From: Streptomyces liliifuscus
Lineage (GTDB): Bacteria; Actinomycetota; Actinomycetes; Streptomycetales; Streptomycetaceae
Assembly (NCBI RefSeq): GCF_016598615.1
Contig: NZ_CP066831.1
Location: 4,402,001 to 4,466,000 of the forward strand
DNA length: 64,000 nucleotides
Direction: 5' to 3'
Shown: positions 32,449-41,914 of the stretch, one piece after another
Layout: each line of letters starts with the position of its first letter
How positions within the stretch are numbered: the stretch's first letter is position 1
Program-made: the position numbers and the translations under genes
The notes under the pieces: model-generated
Seen by the model: only the letters and a program-made list of their open reading frames with translations
What the model was told of the DNA's origin: nothing
Databases searched by the model: none

Positions 32449-33714
32449 CTACTGCCCCGGGCTCCCGGTGTCCGGTATCGGCAGCGGGCGCTTCTCGATC
32501 GCCGCCGCCATCACCTCCGGGAAGAGGTCGGGCGTACAGGCGAACGCCGGTGCGCCCAGCGCCGCGAGCGCCGACGCGTGCTCACGGTCGTACGCGGGAG
32601 CCCCCTCGTCGGACAGCGCGAGCAGCGTCACGAACTGCACCCCCGACGCCTTCATCGCCGAGACCCGCTTGAGCATCTCGTTCCGGATGCCGCCTTCGTA
32701 GAGATCGCTGATGAGGACGACCACGGTGTCGGCGGGGCGTGTGATCTGCGACTGGCAGTACGCCAGTGCCCTGTTGATGTCCGTCCCGCCGCCGAGTTGC
32801 GTACCGAAGAGCACGTCGACCGGGTCGTCGAGCTGGTCGGTGAGGTCGACGACGGCCGTGTCGAAGACCACGAGCCGGGTGTTGATGGACCGCATGGAGG
32901 CGAGGACCGCGCCGAACACCGACGCGTACACGACCGACGCCGCCATCGAACCCGACTGGTCGATGCAGAGAATGACCTCCTTCTTCACCGACTGCGACGC
33001 CCGCCCGTACCCGATGAGCCGCTCGGGCACGATCGTGCGGTACTCCGGCAGGTAGTGCTTGAGGTTGGCCGAGATCGTTCGGTTCCAGTCGATGTCCTGA
33101 TGGCGGGGCCGGTTGATACGGGCGCTGCGGTCGAGGGCGCCGGTGAGCGTGGCCCTGGTGCGGGTCGCGAGCCGCTTCTCCAGGTCCTCGACCACCTTGC
33201 GCACGACCGCCCGTGCCGTCTCCTTGGTCGTCTCGGGCATGGCCTTGTTGAGCGAAAGCAGCGTGCCGACCAGGTGGACGTCCGCCTCCACCGCCTCCAG
33301 CATCTCCGGCTCCAGAAGCAGGGTGGACAGGCCGAGCCGGTCGATGGCGTCCCGCTGCATCACCTGGACGACGGAGGACGGGAAGTACGTCCGGATGTCC
33401 CCCAGCCAGCGGGCGACGGACGGCGCGGACGCCCCGAGCCCCGCCGAACGCTCCCGCCCCGCCCGCGCCTTGCCCCCCTTGCCGTTCCCGTACAGCGCGC
33501 CGAGCGCCCCGTCCATCGCGGCGTCCTGCCCGGTGAGCGAGCACCCGGTGCCGTCCGCCTCCTCCCCACCGAGCACGAGCCGCCAGCGGCGAAGCCGCTC
33601 GTCGCCGGCAGTGGCGCCGACAGCGGCACCGCCACCCGCTGGATCAGGCGCGCTGCCCGGCTCGGGCGCCGCGGCTCGATCGGTCGCTCCCGTGTTCACC
33701 GCTCCCTCGCTCAT
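32449..33714 (-). CDS. VWA-domain protein of the MoxR/DUF5682 module
   Basis: 421 aa, ATG overlapping the stop of the DUF5682 gene (ATGA). Residues 100-245 are a helical region (WLGDIRTYFPSSVVQVMQRD...). Residues 245-415 are a von Willebrand A fold with an intact MIDAS: DQSGS (252-256), the threonine in GGGTDINRAL and the aspartate in VVLISDLYEGG. VWA proteins next to MoxR ATPases usually act as metal-dependent adaptors that recruit substrates to the AAA+ ring. Third gene of the moxR-DUF5682-VWA operon. Confidence 0.9.
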   Translation of the reverse strand: MSEGAVNTGATDRAAAPEPGSAPDPAGGGAAVGATAGDERLRRWRLVLGGEEADGTGCSLTGQDAAMDGALGALYGNGKGGKARAGRERSAGLGASAPSVARWLGDIRTYFPSSVVQVMQRDAIDRLGLSTLLLEPEMLEAVEADVHLVGTLLSLNKAMPETTKETARAVVRKVVEDLEKRLATRTRATLTGALDRSARINRPRHQDIDWNRTISANLKHYLPEYRTIVPERLIGYGRASQSVKKEVILCIDQSGSMAASVVYASVFGAVLASMRSINTRLVVFDTAVVDLTDQLDDPVDVLFGTQLGGGTDINRALAYCQSQITRPADTVVVLISDLYEGGIRNEMLKRVSAMKASGVQFVTLLALSDEGAPAYDREHASALAALGAPAFACTPDLFPEVMAAAIEKRPLPIPDTGSPGQ

Positions 33715-36389
33715 CGGCCCACCCCCACAAGGTCGTTGTCATTGGTGCTGGTGCCATTGGTGCTGGTGCTGGTGCCATTGGCGCCGGTGTCATCGGCGCC
33801 GGTGTCGTCGGCGCCGGTGTCGTCGTCCGGACCCAGCAGCAGCCGCAGCACCGGCAGCACCGCGTCGGCGCGTGCGGCGTCGAGGTCGGGAGCGAAGCCG
33901 GGTATGCCCGAGGCGGTGGCCGTGGCGCTGCCGCGGGTTCCCGGTCCGCGTCGGACCAGTTCGCCGAGGGTGCGGCGCACTCCGGGCTCGTACGCGGAGA
34001 AGGTACGCCTCAGCAACGGCAGCACGTCGGTGAACGCGTCCCCCGGCACGCCGGTCAGCCAGGCGTCAACCAGCCCGAGCAGCCGCTCGTCGTGCACGAG
34101 CAGCATCCCGCCCCCGGAGCCCCCGCCGACGAAGCCCTCGATCCACGCCGCCGCGTCCGCCGGCTCCGTCCCCGGCGACAGCACGAGCCCCATGAGCCGC
34201 GCCGCCTCCTCCTGCCCCAACTCCCCGTCGTCCAGCAGCAACCGCACGGACCGCCCCCGGATGATCCCGGGAACCGTGTCCCGCCCGGAGAGCGTGCGCA
34301 GAACACCGTGCCAACGGCCACGTATCCCGCCACGGTGACCCGGATGGAATCCGGGACGGGGCCCGACCGAGCCTCTCGACACGCCTCCCTCTGCCCCATC
34401 GACTTCCTCTGGCTCCTCTGGCTCCTCTGGCTCCTCTGGCTCCTCTGGTCCGTCTGGTCCCTCGGAGTCCTGATGGCCTAGCGCGGAGCCCACCTCGTCC
34501 CGCGCGGGGTTGCCCTCGCCCCGTGCGGAGTCATCCTCGTCCCCCTCTCCCTCCCCCAGCAGCCCCACCGCCCCGTGCACCGCGTCCACATGCCCGCGCA
34601 TCTCCTCCGCGGCGTCCGCGTCGAGTGCGGCGCAGGCAGGGGGCAGCCCCACGAAGACACGCTCGGCGAGCCCCGCGGCGACCTCGGCCAGGGCCTGCGT
34701 ACCCGTGCCGCGCACGTCGCCGTATCGGAGGGAGCGGACCAGGGCGGGGAGCGCCTGGGCGAGGTGCCCGACATCGGCGTCCAGGGCGGCGCGGTCGGCG
34801 AGGATCCGCATCACCACCGGGAGCGCGTCCGGGAGTTCGGCGAGGAGGCAGCGCTCGGCGAGGCCCGTGACGTCGGCGAGGGACCGGGCGCCGACGGCGT
34901 CCGCCTCGGCCTTCGCGGTCGCGGCGGCGAGCACGGTCGTGCCCCACACGCCGGCCTCGGCGACGCGCACCGCAAGCTCCGGCTCCCAACGCAGCCGCCA
35001 GGTCTCCCGGAACGTACCGGTGCTGCCGCGCGACGCGGTCGGCTCGCCCCACTCGATGCCCAGGAGCCGCAGCCGGTGCAGCAGCCTGCTGCGCTCGGCG
35101 TCGTTCTCCTTGCGCAGGTCGAGCTCCAACTCCCGCTCCTGCGCCTCCGGTTTGAGCCTCAGCCGTCGCTGGAGCCGGTCGAGGTCGCGCTGCAGCGGCA
35201 CGGCGGGCGCCGCCGCGGGCACCTCGCCCAGGACGTCACCGACGACGAGCCGGTCGTGCACGAGCGCGAGCGGCACGTCCGAGCCCTCGCACATCACGGC
35301 CCGTACGGCGTCGGTGGTCTCGGTCAGGCCCGGCAGGGGGCGGCCCCGCATCGCGGCGAGCGTGTCGGCGAGCCGCACCGCCTCGATGACGTGCGCGGAC
35401 GAGACGAGCCGGTCCTCGTCGCGCAGCAGCCGGGCCACCTTCGTCATCCAGCGCTCGATCGGGCGGTCGGCGGCGCCGAACAGGTGCCCGTACCAGCCCG
35501 GTGAGTCGATCCCCGCGCCGTAGCCGCTCATCCGCGACAGCCGCCGGTGGGTCCAGGGCACCCAGGTCATGTCGGCCTTGGCCTTGGGCAGCCCCTTCAG
35601 CAGTGCCCGGTCGGCGGCGACGGTGGTCCGCTGCCGCAGTGCGGGCACGTGCCAGGCGCCGCACACCACGGCCACGTCGTCCCCGAACTCCCGCTGGGCC
35701 GCCCGCACCTGGAGCCGCATGTACGCCTCCCGCACGAGGTCCCGCTCGTGTCCCCCGGTCCCGAACGCCTCCCGCAGCGCCTCCATCGCCTCGCCGAGCA
35801 CCTCGAACGGCGCGAACGCGTCCCCGTCGCTCGCCCCCCGGTGCTCGATCACGTCCTCCCACCACCGCTCGGCGTCGTCGTACCCGGCGGTCTCGGCGAG
35901 GACGGCGAGCGGGTCGATCCGCACGGCCTCCTCGGGCCCGGACGGAAGTCCGCCCGGCTCCCCCTCCCCCTCTTGATCCCCCGGCCGCTCCCCCTTCTCC
36001 AGTGCTTCCTCCGGTGCTTCCTGCTTCTGTTCCTCCCTCTCCTCCCGTCCCCATGCCAGCGTGTGCGCGGCCGGGAGGTCGATGAAGCGGGCCGGCACCC
36101 CGTGGTCCAGGGCCCAGCGGATGGCGACCCACTCCGGCGAGAACTCGGCGAGCGGCCAGAACGCCGACCGCCCCGGTTCGTCCACGACATGCGCGAGAAG
36201 GGCGACGGGCGGCCGCATGTCCTCGTCGGCGGCCAGCGCGATCAAGGCGTCGGCCTCCGGCGGCCCTTCGATGAGTACGGTGTGCGGGCGCGCCGCCTCA
36301 AGCGCGGCCCGTACGGCCCGGGCCGAGCCGGGCCCGTGGTGCCGCACCCCCAGCAGCAGGGGCCCGGTCCCCCCGTCGCGGTCGCTCAC
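33711..36389 (-). CDS. DUF5682 family protein
   Basis: 892 aa from a GTG start (VSDRDGGTGPLLLGVRHHGPG) inside the moxR stop (GTGA overlap). The open frame upstream to 37676 is only the shadow of moxR. The N-terminal domain has GVRHHGPGSARAV and VLIEGPPEAD, a pattern of an early His pair followed by strand and Glu that recalls TraB/ChaN-like folds; this likeness is my inference. Later blocks include WYGHLFGAADRPIERWMTKV and a helical C-terminal half. A 9-nt tandem repeat at 34404-34449 encodes EPEEPEEPEE, and the C terminus is a DDTGADDTGA tail. No catalytic function is established for the family. It is always found with MoxR and VWA genes in the examples I know. Confidence 0.88.
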   Translation of the reverse strand: MSDRDGGTGPLLLGVRHHGPGSARAVRAALEAARPHTVLIEGPPEADALIALAADEDMRPPVALLAHVVDEPGRSAFWPLAEFSPEWVAIRWALDHGVPARFIDLPAAHTLAWGREEREEQKQEAPEEALEKGERPGDQEGEGEPGGLPSGPEEAVRIDPLAVLAETAGYDDAERWWEDVIEHRGASDGDAFAPFEVLGEAMEALREAFGTGGHERDLVREAYMRLQVRAAQREFGDDVAVVCGAWHVPALRQRTTVAADRALLKGLPKAKADMTWVPWTHRRLSRMSGYGAGIDSPGWYGHLFGAADRPIERWMTKVARLLRDEDRLVSSAHVIEAVRLADTLAAMRGRPLPGLTETTDAVRAVMCEGSDVPLALVHDRLVVGDVLGEVPAAAPAVPLQRDLDRLQRRLRLKPEAQERELELDLRKENDAERSRLLHRLRLLGIEWGEPTASRGSTGTFRETWRLRWEPELAVRVAEAGVWGTTVLAAATAKAEADAVGARSLADVTGLAERCLLAELPDALPVVMRILADRAALDADVGHLAQALPALVRSLRYGDVRGTGTQALAEVAAGLAERVFVGLPPACAALDADAAEEMRGHVDAVHGAVGLLGEGEGDEDDSARGEGNPARDEVGSALGHQDSEGPDGPEEPEEPEEPEEPEEVDGAEGGVSRGSVGPRPGFHPGHRGGIRGRWHGVLRTLSGRDTVPGIIRGRSVRLLLDDGELGQEEAARLMGLVLSPGTEPADAAAWIEGFVGGGSGGGMLLVHDERLLGLVDAWLTGVPGDAFTDVLPLLRRTFSAYEPGVRRTLGELVRRGPGTRGSATATASGIPGFAPDLDAARADAVLPVLRLLLGPDDDTGADDTGADDTGANGTSTSTNGTSTNDNDLVGVGR

Positions 36390-37540
36390 GCGCTCACCTC
36401 CCGGCAGGCGCGGTAGAAGTCCTTCCAGCCGTCGCGCTCGCGGACGACCGCTTCCAGGTACTCCTGCCAGATGACGCGGTCGGCCGCCGGGTCGCGGACG
36501 ACGGCACCGAGGATGCCCGCGGCGACGTCGCTCGCGCGCAGGACGCCGTCCCCGAAGTGAGCGGCGAGGGCGAGCCCGTTCGTGACGACGGAGATCGCCT
36601 CCGCGGTGGAGAGCGTGCCGCTGGGCGACTTCAGCTTCGTACGGCCGTCGGCGGTGATGCCGTCGCGCAGCTCGCGGAAGACCGTGACGACTCGGCGGAT
36701 CTCGTCGACACCGTCGGGCACCGCGGGCAGATCGAGGGAGCGGCCGATCTGGTCGACGCGGCGCGAGACGATGTCGACCTCGGCGTCGGCGCTCTCGGGC
36801 AGCGGCAGGACCACCGTGTTGAAGCGGCGGCGCAGGGCACTCGACAGGTCGTTCACCCCGCGGTCGCGGTCGTTGGCCGTGGCGATCAGGTTGAAGCCCC
36901 GGACCGCCTGCACCTCCGAGCCCAACTCCGGGATCGGCAGGGTCTTTTCCGACAGGATCGTGATGAGCGAGTCCTGTACGTCGGCGGGGATGCGGGTCAG
37001 TTCCTCTACCCGGGCCGTCATCCCCTCCGCCATGGCCCGCATGACCGGGCTGGGCACCAGCGCGTCCCGGCTCGGGCCGTTCGCGAGCAGCTGCGCGTAG
37101 TTCCAGCCGTAGCGGATCGCCTCCTCCGGAGTGCCGGCCGTGCCCTGCACGAGGAGGGTGGAGTCGCCGCTGACCGCCGCGGCCAGGTGCTCGGAGACCC
37201 ATGTCTTGGCCGTGCCGGGCACGCCGAGCAGGAGCAGGGCCCGGTCGGTGGCGAGCGTGGTGACGGCGACCTCGACGATGCGGCGCGGGCCGACGTACTT
37301 CGGCGTGATCACCGTGCCGTCCGGCAGTGTGCCGCCGAGCAGATAGGTCGCGACGGCCCACGGCGACATCCGCCAGCGGACGGGGCGAGGGCGGTCGTCC
37401 TGCGCGGCCAGGGCCGCGAGCTCGGCGGCGAACGCGTCCTCGGCGTGCGGCCGCAGCGCCTCGCCCTCCGCTGCTTCTCGTGTGTGCGCGGAGTGGTGCT
37501 GGCTCGGTTCGACGGACGTCGGGTCGACGGACACGGACAT
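36386..37540 (-). CDS. MoxR-type AAA+ ATPase
   Basis: 384 aa, ATG at MSVSVDPTS behind AAGGGGG; a start 15 codons earlier lacks a site. Walker A GVPGTAKT (106-113); the Walker B position reads RVEELTRIP (177-185), with Glu-Glu instead of the usual Asp-Glu; sensor 1 is ATAN (220-223); arginine-rich ALRRRFN at 235-241. MoxR proteins are ring ATPases that remodel partners, normally through a VWA protein, which is encoded two genes downstream. First gene of the operon, driven by the damage-type promoter at 37584-37606. Confidence 0.92.
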   Translation of the reverse strand: MSVSVDPTSVEPSQHHSAHTREAAEGEALRPHAEDAFAAELAALAAQDDRPRPVRWRMSPWAVATYLLGGTLPDGTVITPKYVGPRRIVEVAVTTLATDRALLLLGVPGTAKTWVSEHLAAAVSGDSTLLVQGTAGTPEEAIRYGWNYAQLLANGPSRDALVPSPVMRAMAEGMTARVEELTRIPADVQDSLITILSEKTLPIPELGSEVQAVRGFNLIATANDRDRGVNDLSSALRRRFNTVVLPLPESADAEVDIVSRRVDQIGRSLDLPAVPDGVDEIRRVVTVFRELRDGITADGRTKLKSPSGTLSTAEAISVVTNGLALAAHFGDGVLRASDVAAGILGAVVRDPAADRVIWQEYLEAVVRERDGWKDFYRACREVSA

Positions 37541-37583
37541 GGAGCGGTCCCCCTTGCGGCTCGGCCGGTTCGGATCTGGTTCC

Positions 37584-37606
37584 ACCGTGCCCTACGCCAC
37601 TGACAA
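37584..37606 (-). promoter_or_regulatory. predicted RecA-NDp/PafBC-type promoter for moxR operon
   Basis: On the minus strand TTGTCAGTG (37606-37598), N8, then CACGGT (37589-37584). The consensus is tTGTCRGTG-N8-TAnnnT, so the upstream box is exact and the -10 has one mismatch. Predicted start of RNA is about 37577, giving a leader of about 37 nt with AAGGGGG. Confidence 0.65.
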
Positions 37607-37644
37607 TCGGCCCTGACCTGCGAAAACGCCCTCGTCGCGGCCGA

Positions 37645-37667
37645 TTGTCAGTGGTGGGATCTACCTT
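37645..37667 (+). promoter_or_regulatory. predicted RecA-NDp/PafBC-type promoter for SWIM operon
   Basis: TTGTCAGTG (37645-37653), N8, TACCTT (37662-37667) match the mycobacterial consensus tTGTCRGTG-N8-TAnnnT at every fixed position. The predicted RNA start is about 37674-37675, the ATG itself, so the mRNA would be leaderless. The 16-bp context 37639-37654 is the exact reverse complement of 37597-37612. Confidence 0.78.
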
Positions 37668-37674
37668 CGATGAC

Positions 37675-39027
37675 ATGACTCAGCAGGGGGTGCGCTGGAC
37701 TGCGGATCAGGTGCTGGCACTGGCGCCTGACGCAGCGTCACGCAAGGCGGGCAGCAAGCTCGGCGCGGCAGGGCCGTGGTCGGAGGCGGGCAGTTCTGAC
37801 GAGGGGACGGTGTGGGGACTGTGCAGGGGAAGCGGCAGCAGGCCGTATCGGACGGTGATAGACATCGCGGACTCCACCGGGCCCGCGTACAAGTGCAGTT
37901 GCCCGAGCCGCAAGTTCCCGTGCAAGCACGCGCTGGGGCTGCTGCTGCTCTGGGCGGGCGAGGACGGCACAGTGCCACGGGGGCAGGTGCCGGACTGGGC
38001 GGAGGAGTGGACGGAGGGGAGGAGGAAGCGCGCGGACGACAAACGGGCGGCGAGTGCGGCGGGTTCCCCGGCCTCGGGTGATCCGGAGGCCGCGCGGCGC
38101 AGGGCTGAGCGGCGGGCCGAGCACATCACCGCGGGGGCCGCGGAGTTGGAGCAGCGACTGGCCGATCTGCTCCGGGGCGGCCTGGCCACGGCGGAGCAGG
38201 CGGGGTACGGGCTGTGGGAGGAGACGGCGGCCCGGATGGTCGACGCGCAGGCGTCCGGACTTGCGGCGCGTGTGCGGGAGTTGGGGTCGATACCGTCGTC
38301 GGGCCCCGGCTGGCCGGTGCGATTGCTGGAGGAGTGCGCGCTGCTCCATCTCCTCGACCAGGGCTGGCTGCGCCGCGAGCGGCTGCCTGACGGCCTGGCC
38401 GCGACGGTCCGTTCACGGATCGGGCTGACCGGCTCGGCGGCCGGCCCCCCGGTCCGCGACCACTGGCTGGTCCTGGCCCAGTACGAGACGTCGGACAGCC
38501 GCCTCACCACCCGTCGCATCTGGCTGCACGGGACGGAATCGGCGCGCCCGGTCCTGCTCCTGTCGTACGGGGCGGCCGGCCGCGCACCCGAACTGGCCCT
38601 GCCGGTCGGGCTCGCGCTCGACGCCGAGGTGTCCGCATATCCGGGGGCGGGACAGCTACGGGCCGCGCTCGGCGAGCAGTTCACGCCTCCGGCGCCCACG
38701 GCGATCCGCCCACCGGGTGTGAGCGTGGCGCAGGCGGCGGCCCGTTACGGCGAGGCGCTCAGGGACGACCCATGGCTGGACTCCTACCCGGTGACGCTCG
38801 GCCGCGTCATACCCACCCCGGACGGCGACACCTGGCAACTGGCCGACGCCGACGGCGAGCTGGCGCTTCCGCTCACCCCGGCGGCCCGGTCCGGCTCGGG
38901 CCTGTGGCGCCTGGTCGCCCTCTCCGGCGGCACACGGGTAACGGTCTTCGGAGAGTGCGGCCACCGTGGCTTCACACCCCTCACGGCCTGGCCGGAGGGC
39001 CCGGGCGAGGCGGTGCCCCTGTGCTGA
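37675..39027 (+). CDS. SWIM zinc-finger protein
   Basis: 450 aa from the ATG at MTQQGVRWTADQVLAL. No ribosome site is visible, which fits the predicted leaderless transcript. The SWIM motif CSCPSRKFPCKH (C74, C76, C83, H85) should bind zinc and mediate nucleic-acid or protein contact. Downstream is a long helical region (GAAELEQRLADLLRGGLATA) and a beta-rich C-terminal half. It is divergent from moxR and followed by the DUF5691 gene. The module's targets are unknown. Confidence 0.88.
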   Translation: MTQQGVRWTADQVLALAPDAASRKAGSKLGAAGPWSEAGSSDEGTVWGLCRGSGSRPYRTVIDIADSTGPAYKCSCPSRKFPCKHALGLLLLWAGEDGTVPRGQVPDWAEEWTEGRRKRADDKRAASAAGSPASGDPEAARRRAERRAEHITAGAAELEQRLADLLRGGLATAEQAGYGLWEETAARMVDAQASGLAARVRELGSIPSSGPGWPVRLLEECALLHLLDQGWLRRERLPDGLAATVRSRIGLTGSAAGPPVRDHWLVLAQYETSDSRLTTRRIWLHGTESARPVLLLSYGAAGRAPELALPVGLALDAEVSAYPGAGQLRAALGEQFTPPAPTAIRPPGVSVAQAAARYGEALRDDPWLDSYPVTLGRVIPTPDGDTWQLADADGELALPLTPAARSGSGLWRLVALSGGTRVTVFGECGHRGFTPLTAWPEGPGEAVPLC

Positions 39028-39151
39028 CGACGACACCCGACACCGCTCCCGGCCCCTCACCGCCTACGGGCCTGACCGATGCGACCGACCCGACCGATCT
39101 GACCGATCTGACCGACGTGACGGACCTGGTGGATCCATGGAAGGGACTCAC

Positions 39152-40807
39152 ATGAACAGGACCCCCGCTCCCACCGGGACGGCCTCCGACACGGCCTCCG
39201 CGGACGCGTCCGGCGGAAGCCGCTGGGAGGAGCTCGTGACCGCGGCGCTCCTCGGGACAGCGCGGCGTACACCGTCGGGGATCCCGGCCGGACGGGAGGC
39301 ACCGACGGCACTGCTGGACGCGGCGGCCGTGGAGACCGTGCGGCGGCGGGCCGGTATGCGGCCGGGCCGGGCCGCGGCCCGGGTGGAGCCCGCGGCGGCG
39401 GACCCGCGTCCGCCGTTGCCGCCCGCGGCCGCGCGCAGACTCGCCATGCTGCTCGCCGACCGGCCCGGGACGGGCGGCGGCAGTGGCGGCCGCAGAGGGT
39501 CGGCTCCCGATCTCATGGAGCTGCTGCCCCAGTGGCTCACCACGGCGAACCGGCGTGGGTTCGCGCCCCGCCCGGAGTCACTGCCCGCGCTGCTGGACGC
39601 GGCCCGGGGGCGTACGGATCTGCGGCCGGCGGTGCTGGCCTTCGCGGGGCCGCGCGCGCTGTGGCTGGCCCGGCTGAACGCGGACTGGCGGTTCGCGCTG
39701 CGCTCGACGCCGGGCGGCGGGGCAGCTCTGCCCGGGCCCGAGGAGCCCGATCGCATAAGGGAGTTGTGGGAGGAGGGGCTGTTCGCCGAGCGGGTCGCGC
39801 TGCTCTCAGGGATACGGGCCCGGGACGCGGCGGCCGCGCGGGACCTGTTGGCCACCACATGGGCGACGGAGCGGGCCGAGGACCGGCTGATGTTCCTCGA
39901 CTCGTTGCGGACGGGGCTGTGCGCGGCGGACGAGCCGTTCCTGGAGCGGGCGTTGGCCGACCGGAGCCGCAATGTGCGGGCCACGGCGGCGGAGTTGCTG
40001 TCCGCGCTGCCCGGTTCGGCGCTCGCCGGGCGGATGGCGGAGCGCGCGGTGTCCTGCGTGGCTGTCGACCACACCCAGAGCACGCCGACGATAGCGGTCG
40101 AGGCGCCGCACGAGTGCGATCCGGGCATGGAGCGGGACGGAGTCGTCCCCAACGCTCCGGCAGGGCGGGGTGAACGGTCCTGGTGGCTGGGCCAGTTGGT
40201 CGAGGCGGCACCACTCGATACGTGGTCGAGGCGGCTCGGGGGACGTACGCCGGAGGAGATCGTGGCGTTGCCCGTGGCGGACGACTGGCAGAGCGAGCTG
40301 CATGCCGCGTGGTGCCGGGCCGCGGTGCGCCAGCGCGACCCTTCCTGGTCCAGGGCGCTGCTGGGAGTTCCCGCCGCACCGGAGGCGGGCGGACCGGGGG
40401 CGGTGTCACTGGCCGAGCGGGCCAAACTGCTCGGCACGCTGGGGGCCGCGGAGCGGGCCGACTGGGTGGCCGGGTTCATAGCCGTGCACGGTCTGTCCGA
40501 GGCGTTCCAGCTGCTCGGAGTGTGCACGGTGCCCTGGTCGGGCCCCTTGGGGCGGGCCGTGGTCGACGCCCTCAACATCGCGCGCGACGCGGGCAGTTAT
40601 CCATGGAGTTTCAGCGGAGTCATGGGCCTGGCCGAACGCTGCCTGGACCCTTCGGAGGCCCCCCACCTCGAAACCCTCACCGCCATCCCCGACGAACCGG
40701 AAAACGCGGCCCCCGGCGCCGGCGGCTACTGGGCGGAATCCTTCCAACGCCTGGTCACAACCTTGCGCCTACGAGCGGCGATGCAGAGAGAACTCACGGA
40801 GGAGTAA
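39152..40807 (+). CDS. DUF5691 family protein
   Basis: 551 aa, ATG (MNRTPAPTG) with GGAAGGG upstream; no in-frame earlier start is better. The conserved opening WEELVTAALLGTARR (about 23-37) marks the family; the rest is alpha-helical and Ala/Arg/Leu-rich with repeat-like helix pairs (RDLLATTWATERAEDRLMFL, LERALADRSRNVRATAAELL), suggestive of a HEAT-type solenoid. It is the second gene of the SWIM operon, 124 nt after it; the gap contains short ctgaccga repeats. No catalytic motif is seen. Confidence 0.85.
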   Translation: MNRTPAPTGTASDTASADASGGSRWEELVTAALLGTARRTPSGIPAGREAPTALLDAAAVETVRRRAGMRPGRAAARVEPAAADPRPPLPPAAARRLAMLLADRPGTGGGSGGRRGSAPDLMELLPQWLTTANRRGFAPRPESLPALLDAARGRTDLRPAVLAFAGPRALWLARLNADWRFALRSTPGGGAALPGPEEPDRIRELWEEGLFAERVALLSGIRARDAAAARDLLATTWATERAEDRLMFLDSLRTGLCAADEPFLERALADRSRNVRATAAELLSALPGSALAGRMAERAVSCVAVDHTQSTPTIAVEAPHECDPGMERDGVVPNAPAGRGERSWWLGQLVEAAPLDTWSRRLGGRTPEEIVALPVADDWQSELHAAWCRAAVRQRDPSWSRALLGVPAAPEAGGPGAVSLAERAKLLGTLGAAERADWVAGFIAVHGLSEAFQLLGVCTVPWSGPLGRAVVDALNIARDAGSYPWSFSGVMGLAERCLDPSEAPHLETLTAIPDEPENAAPGAGGYWAESFQRLVTTLRLRAAMQRELTEE

Positions 40808-40876
40808 GCACCCAGGCGTCGGCCGAACCACGACACCGACTCGCAGCACCCTGCAACGGCCTCACCCCACCCACCT

Positions 40877-40922
40877 CCAAGGGGCGCGGGGAACTGCGCG
40901 ACCAGCCCCCACCAACCCGCAC
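40877..40922 (+). repeat. dispersed Streptomyces intergenic repeat, copy 2
   Basis: Contains the same core gcgcggggaactgcgcgacc as the copies at 2541 and 47790. It lies between the converging DUF5691 and B12-binding genes and could act as terminator. Confidence 0.75.
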
Positions 40923-40973
40923 CCACAACACAAGCCAAGCCACCCACGCACCCCCCGCCCACCTAGCGGAGCG

Positions 40974-41375
<402 letters not shown>

Positions 41376-41914
41376 CACTGCCTCCATGAACCGACTTCAC
41401 CGATCTACCGACCCGGGGAGATCCACTCGGACCTGTATCGACTGATAGCACCCGAGGGCCGAGACGGCGACTCGCCGCCACCGCCGTCACGTCAGATATG
41501 CCCCGGTGGCACAGCGGCCCCGCGCGACACGGCCCGGGAAAGTGAACGAACGTTATCGCCACCATCCCGCAACCGGCAGTTTCACGGTGTGGACCGAGGG
41601 GGAAATCACACGGTGGGACAAGTTCGCCGCGCACCGGTCCCGCATCACGCGGCACATGGGCCGCAGCCTGCGGCCGATGGACCGCAGCCGAACCGGGGCG
41701 CAAGGGGAGCCGCTACGAGGTCGCCGCACCGCCGCGCCGTCAGCCGCGCGGCACGGTGGTGCGGCGCATCGGCGATCGCACGACGACGGGCACGCCCGCC
41801 GCTCCACCGGCGTCACACGCGCCGCACGTGCACCTCGCCATCCTCGTCACCGGCTTCCCACTAGGGCACACGGGGGACGGAGTCGTACCCCCGTGCGCCG
41901 ACGGGAGGTCGGCC
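41376..41914. other. about 540-bp divergent region
   Basis: Between the B12-subunit gene and the lipase gene. Short peptide-like stretches occur in different frames (FTVWTEGEITRWDKFAAHRS near 41578, SRYEVAAPPRRQPRG near 41708), perhaps traces of an old gene, but no intact CDS is supported. CACGGGGG (41869-41876) and CCCCCGTG (41888-41895) form a hairpin just before the lipase ribosome site. Confidence 0.45.

Noticed and set aside
33711..37676. Single 1321-residue minus-strand protein
   Set aside because: The first about 430 residues are the Arg/Pro-rich shadow of moxR; the DUF5682 protein starts at the GTG at 36389.
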